A DNA stretch of 64,000 nucleotides from assembly GCA_023213395.1 (NCBI GenBank), contig CM041465.1, positions 190,719,741 through 190,783,740 of the forward strand, written 5' to 3'. The translations under genes were made by a program, and so were the position numbers. Every line of letters starts with the position of its first letter. Within the stretch, counting starts at the first letter, position 1. Below, in pieces: positions 25,402-36,654 of this stretch. The DNA is from Cycas panzhihuaensis (lineage: Eukaryota > Cycadophyta). The notes beneath the pieces were generated by a model. The model worked only from the letters and a program-made list of their open reading frames with translations, had not been told where the DNA came from and did not search any database.

Positions 25402-25884
25402 ATGGCACAATTTCCTATATTTAATGGGCATAATTTTTCACAATGATATAGGACTATACAAGACTATTTTATTGAATATGATCTTTTGAAATATTTACAA
25501 TATGAATGTGATCCTAACATTAAAGAAATTTTTAAAAAGGATAATAAAGTTTTAGGTTTATTATTTTTCACTATGAATGATGATATTTTTTCAAAGGTTT
25601 GTGAATTAACTACTTCTAAATCTATTTGAGTTATTTTGATTTCCACTTATGGTGGAGATACCCTCCATGTATTTGATGATATTTTTGATGAGCATGTGAG
25701 ATAAGTGATAGAACAGGTGAATCATAATGACAACACCCATGAAGATTCAGATTAAATGCAGGACCAACTTGTTACATAAGTACCTGATCCTTCATTTGAG
25801 GGGGAGAATGAATCATATGATATGACGAAAAATGAATTTGATGATATGACAAATAATGAACCTGATGATATGACAGTTGTTTAG
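25402..25884 (+). pseudogene. GagLTR-1 gag-like frame
   Basis: From ATG 25402 the frame reads MAQFPIFNGHNFSQ, then QDYFIEYDLLKYLQYECDPN and a copia-type gag core, with in-frame TGA or TAG where Trp or Gln is expected. It ends in an acidic tail with a 24-bp repeat coding NEFDDMTNNEPDDMT (about 25805-25880) and a stop at 25882-25884. Only 275 bp separate it from the 3' LTR, leaving no room for pol. In the living family it was presumably the only encoded protein. Confidence 0.72.
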
Positions 25885-26159
25885 AGCATAAAGACTACAA
25901 AAGACAAAGTTCAAGTTCAAAGCCTTCTTAATATTCAAGTTGACAAGTCAAAATTATAATTATTCATCTACATTTGAATCAAGTTTCATCTACTTACAGT
26001 TTTTTTACATCATTCCATGATAAAGAGATATATGTGGCTATAAGGATGAAAAGAGTTGATAAAGATCAAGATTAGAATTTCAAAGTTTTTTTTCAAATAC
26101 AAGTTCCATAAGTTCAAGGAGAAGATACAAGTGTTTGTGATGACCATTAAGGGGGAGAA

Positions 26160-26576
26160 TGTTGGAGTTAATCATCATCACTCTGCTCCCACCTTCCAAC
26201 CAGGATTATATACCTCATTAATCTCATTTTACACATGTGGGTGCTCAACATGTGTAGGTAAGTTAATGTTAATTTGAGTTAGTTTTATTTGAGTTAAGTT
26301 AGCATTATTTTATTATTAATTTAAATTTCAGGGGTTAAGGAGTTTCCCTCCTCTTCTAAATTATAAATATTAATGGGTGTGCAACCCTAGTATCTTTAGA
26401 CACCACCTTCATTTGGGAAATTTGTAATGCTCACTTCTTACTATGGCTTGAATATAATGCTTTCATAGTTTATGATACATTGCTACATTAATGTATTGAA
26501 GATTTGTATTGATGTATTGATCTATTGAAGTTTATTCTATGTTTTGCTCTATTCTTTTGTAAATTATTTTTTTATA
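26160..26576 (+). repeat. GagLTR-1 3' LTR
   Basis: Starts TGTTGGAGTTAATC straight after the GGGGGAGAA tract and ends TTTATA (CA to TA decay). It is followed by GAAAC, the right-hand target copy. Confidence 0.9.
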
Positions 26577-29500
26577 GAAACAGAGATACCAAGATTTGTT
26601 TCAACTATGGAAGAACCAGGCACATCTCTAGTGCCTATAGAATCTTTGAGATATGTTATCACTGTGGACAAATTGGGCACTACCCTTACTAGTGCCCACA
26701 ACGAAGAAGTAAAATTCAGAAAGGGAAAAGACTTATTGGTGGTTACAGCAAAGAGAAAGAAGATGAAGATTAGGAAGAGAATGCCTTCATTATTGCTTTG
26801 GCTTCCATCTTTAAAGATAATAACATATGGTACATTGATTTAGGAGCTTCAAGACACATGACTGGCCGTGAAGACTGGTTTAAGATATTGAAACCCTATG
26901 ACCTTGATAGATCAGTTCAATTGGGTGATAAATATACTCTTGATATAAAAGGAATTGGAACCATTGTTGTCAATTTGTAAGGGAATGTTAAAAAAGTCAG
27001 AAATTTCTATTGGTTCCTAGTTTAAAAATGAACCTTCTTTCTGTTTCTCAACTTAGTAAAAAAGACTTGAGAACCATCTTTGATAAAGATGGATACTGTT
27101 ATATTCTAGATATAAAAAAAAAATGGTGAAATTGTTACAAGAGGTGTGAGATGTAATGACTTGTACAAACTTCTATCAAATCCTGTACTTCCTAATTTGG
27201 AAGAAAAAGCTTATCCTGTCGTCAAGTCTAGTAATAAAATTTGGCATTTGAAGTATGGGCACCTTCCAATTGAGACATTAAAATTGATGAAGAACTCTGA
27301 AATGGTGAATCGATTACCTCATATCTCTTTTGATAACTTTGACTATAAAAGTTGTCAGTTTGGCAAACAACACCAACTTCCTTTCAAGGAAAGCACCTGG
27401 AGAGCAGAATCAAAGTTAGAGCTAATTCATACAGACCTGTGTAGTCCCATTTCACCACTTACAGTTAATGGATGTAGATATTCTTTTACCTTCATTGACG
27501 ACTTTACTTGAAAGGTATGGGTCTACTTTCTCCACAACAAATCAAAAGTCTTTGAAATATTTAAAGAATTTAAAGCAAAAGAAGAAATGGAGGCAGAAAC
27601 AAAAATTAAATGCATTTGGTCAGACAGAGGAGGTGAATATATATTAAAAGAGTTCTAGAAATACTGCAGAATTCACGGTATCCGCAGATAGGTTACAACT
27701 CCATACACACCACAATCAAATGGGGTAATAGAAAGAAAAATCAGAACCTTGATAGAAATGGCAAGAAGCATGGTCTATGAAAAGGGTGTACTAAAAAATT
27801 ACTAGGCAGAAGCAGTGAGTACAACATGTTATCTCATAAATCGGTGTCCAACAAAGGCCTTAAAAAATATCACTCTAGAAGAAGTCTGAACAAGTAGAAA
27901 ACCTGATGTAAGTTCACTCAAAGTTTTTGGGAGTCAATCCTTTGTTCATATACCACATAAAAAAAGGTCTAAATTAGATGCAAAAGGCATAGAATACATT
28001 ATGATAGGATATAGTAAAAATTCAAAGGCCTATAAATGCATAGATCTTAGAACCAATAAGATCTATGTGAGTAGAGATATAATTTTTAATAAAGAAGATA
28101 ACGAACCTAGATAAATCAGAATAATTGACAAAGGTGAAAAGATTGTTAAGTAGGAAATTATAGAGATCAATTAAGAAATTGAGAAAGAACCTACTTCTGA
28201 GGTAATGATAGAGGAAGTTTCAATTTCTCCTTCTACATCTAGCCAAAGTTAAACAGAGGTGATAATGAATCAACTGGAAGTTGAAACTGTTGATCCAAAA
28301 GAACCTGATATTGAAGAAGCCTCATAGAAACAAAAGAAGTTGCCCAGATGGTACATTAAAATAGTTGAGGAAGGACAAGGCAATATAATCGAACACAGAA
28401 CAAGAAGTCAAAAAGGAAGAGCCTTATTAACTAAGATCAAAACTCGACATTTCAGGAAGCCCAAGAAGAACATGTATGGAAAATAGCTATGGAAAATGAA
28501 ATGGACTCACTCAAAAGAAATCAAACATGGGAATTGGCAGAGTTGCTAGTTAATAAATCTGCAATGAGCTATAAATAGGTCTACAAAACTAAAGAAAAAC
28601 TAAATGAAAAAATAGAAAAATATAAGGCCAGATTATTTGTAAAAGGATACACTCAAACAACCAGAGTAGATTTTGATAAAACATTTTTTCCTATTGCCAA
28701 AATGAACATAATAAGAATAGTAATTACTTTAGCTGCAATACAAAACTAGAAAATTTTTTAATTAGTTGTAAAGAGTGCCTTTTTGAATGAAGAATTGGAA
28801 GAAGAGGTTTACATGAAACAGCCTAAGGGATATGTTAAAGAGGGATAAGAGAATCTAGTATGCAAACTGAGAAAGGCATTATACGGGATGAAGCAAGCCC
28901 CTCGAGCTTAGTACAATAAACTGGATCATTTTTTGGAAGAAGATAACTTTGAACATTGTGATTCAGACCCCAGTTTATACATAAGGAAAAAGGAAGGTAG
29001 AATCACAATAATTATTGTTTATGTTGATGATATGATCATCACCGGTAGTGATGATAAAGGCACTGAAGACATAAAAGAACAACTTCAATAAAAGTTTGAG
29101 ATGACAGACCTAGGCCTTTTGAATTACTACCTGGGTCTGGAGATAACTCAACAACATAATTATATAACTTTGTCCTAGAGTAAATCCATTAAAAGTTTAC
29201 TTATCAGATTCCAAATAGAAAATTGTAATCCCTATGCTACACCCATGGAAACAAATTATGAATTGATAGCAGATGAAATGGAAGAAGGAGAAAATGTCAC
29301 TCTATACAGATAAATGATCAGAAGTCTGATTTATTTGACAACAACCAAGCCTGGCATATCTCACTCGGCTGGACTTGTGTCTAGATATATGCAGAATCCA
29401 AAATTAAGACATTGGAAGGCCAGAAAATGAATTCTAAGATATCTTAAGGGTACCATAAATCTAAAATTGGTGTATCCAAAAGGAGGTTCAGCAAAACTAT

Positions 29501-29970
29501 CAGGGCACTACAACTCTGACTGGGCAGGAGACAGAGAGTAAAGAAAGTCCACTAGTGGATACTGTTTCTTTCTGGGTTCTTCAGCAATATCATGGTGTAG
29601 CAAAAACTAAGTCACTGTAGAATTGTCTTCCACTAAAGTGGAATACAAAGTAGCCACTACAACAACATGCAAAGGTGTCTGGTTAAGACAACTTCTATTT
29701 GATTTAGAACAATAACTGAAAGAAGCAACTCCTCTCAAATGTGATAGTCACAGCACCATCAAACTGACCAAAAATCTAGTCCTTCATACAAGAACCAAGC
29801 ATATAGAAGTTCATCACCATTTCATAAGGGAAAAAGTCCATAACAAGGAAATCGACCTGGAATAGTATCCATCTTCAGAACAAGTTGCAGATCTTCTAAC
29901 AAAATCTCTTAGAAAACAAAGATTTCAATATTTAAGAAACAAACTAGGGTTATTGGAGATAAAACATTAA
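26577..29970 (+). pseudogene. Copia-1 gag end and pol (zinc knuckles, PR, INT, RT, RNase H)
   Basis: The gag frame resumes after GagLTR-1 with one decayed and one clear zinc knuckle (CYHCGQIGHYPY then C, about 26655-26700). Protease follows at 26800-27000 (YIDLGASRHMTGREDW). Next come the pre-integrase motif (HLKYGHLPIETLKLM, 27240), integrase with its three acidic positions (HTDLC, WSDRGGEY, NGVIERK; 27430-27740), RT with KARLF and an intact YVDD at 29020-29031, and RNase H ending near ADLLTKSLRKQ with a stop at 29968-29970. Stops are scattered and mostly Gln or Trp replacements. Confidence 0.93.
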
Positions 29971-29977
29971 GAGAGGG

Positions 29978-30193
29978 TGTTAAAATGTAATGTTTTATCT
30001 AGATAAAGAGGGTTCATGTTGACTCACCCCTTGAATCTAACTCTAAACAAGAGTTATGACACTTGGCAGCCTCATATAGATCAATTACATTTCTATTTTA
30101 TAACGATTATTTTAGTGATATATATTTAAGGAGAATGAGTCTCCATGTAGTAACAAGTTTTTCCTTCATTCTATCTAAATTAATTTTCTATCA
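29978..30193 (+). repeat. Copia-1 3' LTR
   Basis: Same 216-bp length as the 5' copy, begins TGTTAAAATGTAATG and ends CTATCA. It is followed by TGGTC, the second target copy. Confidence 0.94.
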
Positions 30194-30952
30194 TGGTCCT
30201 CGACTGCTTGAACCTTAGAACTAATTATGATATAATTCTTAAGTGGGGTGGTTCATAGCTATATAATACTTAGAACAGAGTCATTCTTGCTGATGTATGA
30301 TAGGTTATATTATATCACCATTCTACTAAAAGAAGCCAATGATGCCATTGGCTCTACTTATATAAAGCATAACAACAAAGGTATCCTTCAAGGTACTTAT
30401 TAATCACCTCAGTTTGACCATCTATTTTTGGATGGTAGGATGAGCTTATTACTAATTTAGTACCAAGTAGATGGAAGAGTTCTATCCAAAAGTTACTAGT
30501 GAACTTAGGGTCCTGATCACTGACTATACATTTTGGCATCCCATATAATATGTGTAAATCCTTTAAAAAAATCTTAGAAATTTGCTTTGCCTTATATGTG
30601 TCTTAAATGCCACAAAAATAAGTATGTTTAGTTAGCCTATCAACAACCATAAGTATAGTATCTTTTCCTTTTAACTTGGGTAGACCCATAATGAAGTCCA
30701 TGGAAATTTCTTCTCACTGTTGATTTGGTATGGGAAGGGGTTATAACAATGCTGGGGACTTGACTATTTCTATCTTATGTCATTGACAAATTTCATATAA
30801 GGAAACATATCTATTTACATCTCTTCTTTGGCCCTTACAAAAGAAATATTGTTTTAAACAGTGGTATATCCATAGGAATCCCAAGTGACCTACTATTAGG
30901 GAGGCATATGCAATGTGTAAAATTTGCTCCTTGAGGCTAGAGTGAGGGCATA

Positions 30953-31052
<100 letters not shown>

Positions 31053-31838
31053 TCTTGTACCAAAGAATATTTGAAGACCATGTGTAGTGGGTTGAATGCC
31101 CTACCCCAGCTTGAAGGCCTTGAATGCTTTACTCTGTAAAGGGATCATGATCCCATTCTTACTTAGTGACTACTATCCAAGAGGGATTGACCATGGTGAT
31201 AGAATATGGTGTACAACCTTCTTCCTTACAAGATAAAGCATCAGTAGCTATATTATCCTTGCATTTTTTATATATAATTCTAAAGTCAAAAGCTTTCATT
31301 TTGGTGACCCATTTTTGTTGTTCCTTAAATGTTATCCTTTGAGAGAGGAAATATTTTAAGTTATTATGGTCTATTTTAATTTGGAAATATATTTCCAGTA
31401 AATATTATTGCTATTTCCTAATTTCATGGAGAATTGCTAACATCTCCTTCTTATAGGTGGATTTGACTTGTTCCTTAGATCTAAGTTGATGACTTTTAAA
31501 AGCCAAAGGTTTTCCTTCTTGTAGTAAGACTACTCCAATTCCTTGCCTTGATGCATCATATTCAATAGTGAAGGTCTTTAAAAAGTCTAGTATTGTGAGG
31601 ACTACAGTGGTCATTAAAGCCATCTTTAGGTGTTTAAATACTTTAGAGGCCTTATCATTCTAATGAAAGGAATCCTTTTTTAATAGGTCGATTAAAGAGG
31701 AAGCAATTCTTGCATAGCCCTGAATAAACTTTTGATAATCCCCTATGATCCCTATGAATCCATGAAGGCCCTTGATGTTTTTGGGTTTAGCCCAGTTCGT
31801 GATAACTATAATTTTCTTAGGAGTCACCTTGACTCCTT

Positions 31839-32211
31839 CTTAAGAGATAACATAGCCTAAATATTCTATTTCTATTTACCTAAATTAATATTTTAATTTT
31901 TTGACATAAAGATGGCTATCTGCAAGCACCTATAATGCCTTATCAACATGCTAAAGATGGTCTTTCTATATACGACTAAAGATTAAAATGTCATTAAAAA
32001 AGACTAACATGAACTTCCTTAACTAAGGTCAAAAGAGTTTGTTCATGAGTCCTTGAAAGGTGGATGGGGGATTAGTCAAGCTAAATGACATGACTAAAAT
32101 TCATAATATCCTTCATGTGTATGAAATATAGTTTTATGACCATCTTTTACTTTGATCCTAATTTAATAGTATCCTAACTATAAGTCTAATGATATGAAGA
32201 ATGTTGCTCCA
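31839..32211. repeat. 373-bp flank duplication, left copy (X)
   Basis: This piece of Gypsy-host RT, from CTTAAGAGATAA to TTGCTCCA, ends exactly where the left LTR of GagLTR-2 begins. The same 373 bp, without indels that I can see and with about 26 differences, restart directly after the right LTR. Both copies include the decayed YxDD box. Confidence 0.9.
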
Positions 32212-32448
32212 TGCTCCATGGAAATCAACCTGCATAACATAATATTCGCAAGTAGAACAAACAGAACAAACACCACCTCCACAGGATCGAACAGTACCCT
32301 TAAGGTACCTCCATTGTATTAACAAAATATCATTACCACAACATTACCATATGATATACAATACTGTGTATTTATAATACAAGTCATGATCAAAGAGTAG
32401 GACCCACTTGCATGTGGGATAAATCGAATGTACATTAAAATTCTAACA
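32212..32448 (-). repeat. GagLTR-2 3' LTR (left copy)
   Basis: On the + strand it runs from TGCTCCATGGAAATC to TTCTAACA. It differs from the right copy by about 17 substitutions in 230 bp and by a few extra bases near the tip, where CTCCA repeats the adjoining flank. Confidence 0.87.
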
Positions 32449-32930
32449 CTCCCCCTTAATGTATATTTAGGTAATTTGTATTTATAATGCTTTGTCCTTG
32501 GAAATATATTGAAAATGATGTCTTCAACTTGATCCTTGTCTTCAATCTTGTAGTGATGTCTTTAATGTAGAATGATATCTTCATCTTCATTTTTGTCTTC
32601 AATTCTGTACTCATGATATTGATGTAGTTTCTCCAGCAGGTGCAAATCCTAATTCTTTATTGTGCCTAGTCTAGTCTGATTTTGATGTAGATCCTGTAAA
32701 CAACCATCTTCAATCACAACTTGCCTATCATCGTTATCTTGTATAAACTCTTGAACACCATGTACAATAGTGATTTCTTCAACCTTAGGAGTGGAGTCTT
32801 AATCAACTTATATACTCTTTGAACTTGAATCGATGCTCAAAGAAGAAACATCATTCAAACTTAAATCAATACTTAAAGTAGGAATATCATCAATATAAGA
32901 CCCATCCTTTATAGGACCATCGGATTTAAT

Positions 32931-33565
32931 TTATCTTGAAATCAATTCATCACTTTCAATGTCTTCATCTGTAATCTCATCAATACATTCAACTATCGTT
33001 TCTTTACATTTAGAAGAAGTTTCATCAATACTCATATATTCTTCATCTTGACACGTTGTTTCATCAGTGTTGATGATATTTTCTTCATTTGTTGTACCCA
33101 TACTATAACTAACCTTAATTATCTTTTCAATCATTCGATGTATCTCTTTAGGAGTTTATTCAAATACTTCCCTTAGAAAATCCTAAACTTCTTTAGTATT
33201 ACTTGCATGTAGAATCATAAAAATGACAAATGGAATTTGGAAGGAAGATCAACCTCATTGAATGTAGCATGAATCATAATGAATGCCTTTTTATCTTTCT
33301 TCTCAATCATTTCCTTTTCTTCTTCATCCTTAGGGATATCATATTCATCAGTAACAATCTTCCACAAAGCTCTAGCTACGAATAGACATCTTATTTTAGT
33401 TGTCCAAAAGAAGTAGTCTTCACCATTACACTTAGGTACTGGAAGAAATGAATCCTTCAAGTAATATTCATTTGTTTTAGGAACATACATAACCACATCA
33501 TTCTCTTCTATGATTATAAATGCCATCTCTAAATAATGTGTCCCTTTTTCAATCAACAAATTCAC
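32931..33565 (-). pseudogene. GagLTR-2 gag (UBN2-like), frameshifted
   Basis: The minus-strand frame from 33565 (MNLLIEKGTHYLEMAF) reads LPVPKCNGEDYFFWTTKIRC, then ARALWKIVTDEYDIPKDEE and KKDKKAFIMIHATFNEVDLP, the core of copia-type gag. The copia entry motif (NGEDYFFW) and the helix ALWKIV are clear. The frame stops at 33215; a second frame (33134-32931) continues a DFLREVFE-like stretch and ends in an acidic, Cys-containing tail. No zinc knuckle or protease follows before the polypurine tract. Confidence 0.75.
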
Positions 33566-35412
33566 CTAACATTGGTAACTTTCTCATTAATCATACTCAC
33601 CAAATTCTCTCATATCTTATATCTTTCATATCATTGACTTTATCATCACATCATTGCTTTATCTATTTCACATATCACCAACCAGCCACGTAGAATCCAA
33701 ACACTCACTTCACCAAATCAATGCCTTATAAATCTCACAATGATTATACAAATCATATGTTGCTACCAAGACACACACTTTACTTGATTACCTAAAACAC
33801 ACAACTTATGCCATTACACTATCTAATATTTTTTCTTCCTTGCAACTCAGGTAACTTCAACAAAAAACTCATCCTTCTTTGCCCATTCAATTAACTAGAA
33901 CACATCATCAAACATCCCTAATCTCATCCTCAAAACATGCCCAATAATTGCCTAATCTTATCATATTAACCTCACATGCAACAAACATCTCATCGCCTCA
34001 TATCATTATCTTTCATCTCAAATTACCAATAGGTACTCATATACCCATTAACTCTTTCTCACATACAAGAAGTGTACCATCGCCACAAATCCACTCTATT
34101 TTTCCATTCAAATAATACTTCAAATCCACTAGTATCTCAATTGTACTCAACAAATTGTAACAACTTTATCGATAATGCCTTATTAATGGTCGGTAATAAC
34201 TCTAATAGATAATCCACTTTAATCAAATCAATTCTTAAGGAGACAAGCCAATATATCATGGTAAATAATCTCATAAATCAAATTTCAAGCTAGAGTATAT
34301 CATCGAGCCACTTAAATATTCACCAAGTAATTTAATATGTTTGCGATTAAACATATAGGCAACCAAACGAAGATAGAAAATAAGGTAAATTAATAAACTA
34401 AATATCTGAACTTTCCTGAGTATTGTTCCTACATCTACGCATCTCTTCTATGATGATATATACAATCTGAACGAAGGCTAACTCAATATCTTCCACAGAT
34501 TCACCATGATTTCTCAAGTGATTCGGATGGCACAATGATAATACGATCACACATGCTGTAATAAATGACTATTGAAATAAAATAACAACATCGGGACCCT
34601 TTGGCGCTTGGCTCGCAGTGATCATGATCATGCAACATATACTAATAACATTGATGATGTTAAATGTATTAATGAATTCTTCATGACTTCTGTAATGGAT
34701 TTGATAGCATTCTATATTATGTTATCTCCTCAGTTCGCATCTCCATGCGAAGGCTATCTATGGGCATTTGAAGTGTCATGTATAGACTCATTTACATGCC
34801 TCTGTGGAGGGCATTCTCCTACGTGTTAGGGTACGTAATGCCACTCTCCATGGCTTATGTAAGATTTGTGTATCCATCGGCCTGCACCGTGTTTTGATTC
34901 TTCCTCTTTATGCGATGGGGATAGACCTAATTCATGAGCAACATGTTCCTCTATGTGTTTTCGATCCTGATCTAAGCGTTTGAGTGAGAGCATGCTGATT
35001 GGTAATTTATTTCTGCGTGTAGGATTTAGGCATCCTCTATTTCATGGAGGTTTCATTCCTGCATGGATTGTAAATTCTTCTCTGTTTGTGTGTAGGTGAG
35101 GGCATTGTGGTGTCATGAGCACTGAGCAACTATTGACTAGTTATGGTTGAGCTTACAAGACCTTTCTATTCTCTAGCTTGCAGGTGCACAGATTCAAATT
35201 TTGCCAAACCTTTAATGATTTCATGTGGGCTCTACCCACGCAGGTTCGTATCCTACTAAAGGATCAGCTATGCCCTTGTGCTTTGAATATTGATAATCTT
35301 ATTCAGATATCTAGAGACTCTTCAGTCATGAAAGGTACACTGTATGAAATTTTAGCTCATTGAATCCACCCAAGGGGCACTTTTCTTCAAATCATCCTTT
35401 ACCTAATTTTAA
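33566..35412 (-). other. GagLTR-2 leader and interior, no known motif
   Basis: 33566-34560 is AT-rich leader with CATC- and CACA-rich low-complexity stretches. 34560-35370 is visibly less AT-rich, with short plus-strand open frames (34608-34829, Cys-rich; 35178-35363) that match nothing I know. A plus-strand stretch KAIYGHLKCH near 34748 recalls a C2H2 finger but lacks the paired cysteines. This patch may be captured non-retroviral DNA. Confidence 0.4.
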
Positions 35413-35931
35413 CTAGAATTCATTCGCACCATTAGGTGGACCCTTGTTTTCTCTAGGGAATATCTTGCCACAAGGTAGCCAGTTGTTGGGCCCTAATGTG
35501 GGTGCACTCTTCATAGACAGTCCAGCAGAACTCTTCATAGATAGTCTTTCAAATATCACTAGGTTAAGGCACATATGTAAATAATCAACGACTATTGTAA
35601 TATACAAACAACAACGTAGAATATATATAGGCATATTAACAATAACACTAGATGACGGTTGCTCATATATATCATTGGGCGATACAGAATCCTCACACAA
35701 GGGTAACGACATATAAAACATGATGACTATAAACCGATCACCACAGACTGGCAAACTGGAATCATTTCTCCATGGCAACACATAAGGTAAATTCACAGTA
35801 AGGTTTTTACCACTATAAGCAAACAAGCTCAATAGAGTTACTTTCAATGATGACCCTATAATAGATGTGGTACAATTGAGGCATGAATGAATAGATTGGT
35901 ATGTTACTTCTTTCACAACAATGAGCCACAA
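35413..35931 (-). CDS. 172-codon intact open frame of unknown function in GagLTR-2
   Basis: The longest uninterrupted ATG frame in the window. It starts at 35931, about 120 bp downstream of the 5' LTR on the element's own strand (MWLIVVKEVTYQSIHSCLNC) and ends GANEF. It has hydrophobic stretches around residues 25-45 and 95-120 and a small internal duplication (LSMKSSAGLSMKSAP). I recognise no domain. The position is where a first gene would lie, but in a copy with about 7% LTR divergence an intact frame could survive by chance. Treat it as hypothetical. Confidence 0.35.
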   Translation of the reverse strand: MWLIVVKEVTYQSIHSCLNCTTSIIGSSLKVTLLSLFAYSGKNLTVNLPYVLPWRNDSSLPVCGDRFIVIMFYMSLPLCEDSVSPNDIYEQPSSSVIVNMPIYILRCCLYITIVVDYLHMCLNLVIFERLSMKSSAGLSMKSAPTLGPNNWLPCGKIFPRENKGPPNGANEF

Positions 35932-36048
35932 ATAGGAACATAAGTTAACTAGAGAATATGGAGCACATCTTCAATTGTCAACAAATCTAGGGTTTCATCA
36001 ACCAACACCTCGTGAACCAACACCTCGTTCAACCTTGCTCTAATACCA

Positions 36049-36281
36049 TGTTGAAAATCAACCTATATAAGATAATATTCGCAAGCATAACAAACAGAAC
36101 AAACACCACCTCCACAAGATCGAATAATACCCTTAAGGTACCTCCATTGTATTAACAAAATATCATTACCACAACATTACCATATGATACACAATATTAT
36201 GTATTTATAATACAAGTCATGATGGAAGAGTAGGACCCACTTGCATGTCGGATAAATCAAATGTACATTAATATTCTAACA
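36049..36281 (-). repeat. GagLTR-2 5' LTR (right copy)
   Basis: On the + strand it runs from TGTTGAAAATCAACC to TTCTAACA, with the minus-strand primer site (TGGTATTAGAGC) ending immediately beside it at 36048. Confidence 0.9.
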
Positions 36282-36654
36282 CTTAATAGATAATATAGCC
36301 TAAATATTCTATTTCTATTTGCCTAAATTGATATTTTAATTTTTTGAGAGAAAGATGGTTATCTGCAAGCACCTATAATGTCTTATCAACATGCTAAAGA
36401 TGGTCTTTCCATATATGACTAAAGATTAAAATGTCATTAAAAAAGACTAACATAAACTTCCTTAAGTAAGGTCAAAAGAGTGTGTTCATGAGTCCTTGAA
36501 AGGTGGATGGGGAATTAGTCAAGCCAAATGGCATGACTAAAATTCATAATGTCCTTCATGTGTATGAAATGTACTTTTATGAACATCTTTTACCTTGATC
36601 CTAATTTAATGGTATCCAAACTATAAGTCTAATGATGTAAAGAATATTGCTCCA
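36282..36654. repeat. 373-bp flank duplication, right copy (X')
   Basis: Begins CTTAATAGATAA exactly after the LTR and ends at GCTCCA, after which unduplicated Gypsy-host RT continues. Same length as the left copy, about 7% different. Confidence 0.9.

Larger units (their letters stand above)
19359..26576 (+). mobile_element. GagLTR-1: gag-only LTR element carrying host-like sequence
   Basis: LTRs 19359-19794 and 26160-26576 match along their length. The insertion lies in the Copia-1 gag and is flanked by GAAAT and GAAAC (4 of 5, one C/T change). A primer site TTGGTATCAGAGT follows the 5' LTR and a GGGGGAGAA tract precedes the 3' LTR. The 6.4-kb interior has a gag-like frame near its 3' end (25402-25884) but no protease, integrase or RT that I can find in either direction. 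The middle holds an antisense segment with a PWWP-like exon. It fits a large non-autonomous (LARD or TR-GAG type) element. Confidence 0.88.
17714..30193 (+). mobile_element. Copia-1: Ty1/copia element, interrupted by GagLTR-1
   Basis: Two 216-bp LTRs of identical length (17714-17929 and 29978-30193) bound the element. Flanks TGGTT and TGGTC agree at 4 of 5 positions, a good target duplication. A perfect primer site TGGTATCAGAGC follows the 5' LTR, and a GAGAGGG tract precedes the 3' LTR. The copia order gag, protease, integrase, RT, RNase H is complete once the 7.2-kb GagLTR-1 insertion at 19359-26576 is removed, leaving about 5.3 kb. The LTRs differ at about 19 of 216 positions by hand count. 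Confidence 0.95.
32212..36281 (-). mobile_element. GagLTR-2: minus-strand gag-only LTR element
   Basis: LTRs at 32212-32448 (3' on the minus strand) and 36049-36281 (5') match almost completely. The minus strand has a primer site TGGTATTAGAGC abutting the 5' LTR and a polypurine tract (reverse of CTCCCCCTTAATG) abutting the 3' LTR. In 4.07 kb there is a copia-type gag frame (33565-32931) and a 172-codon frame near the 5' end, but no pol. This fits a terminal-repeat element with only a gag domain. It interrupts Gypsy-host RT and has no 5-bp target duplication; instead a 373-bp duplication abuts both ends. Confidence 0.88.

Noticed and set aside
34700-34800. C2H2 zinc finger from KAIYGHLKCH
   Set aside because: No CxxC pair precedes it in frame and a stop follows within a few codons.
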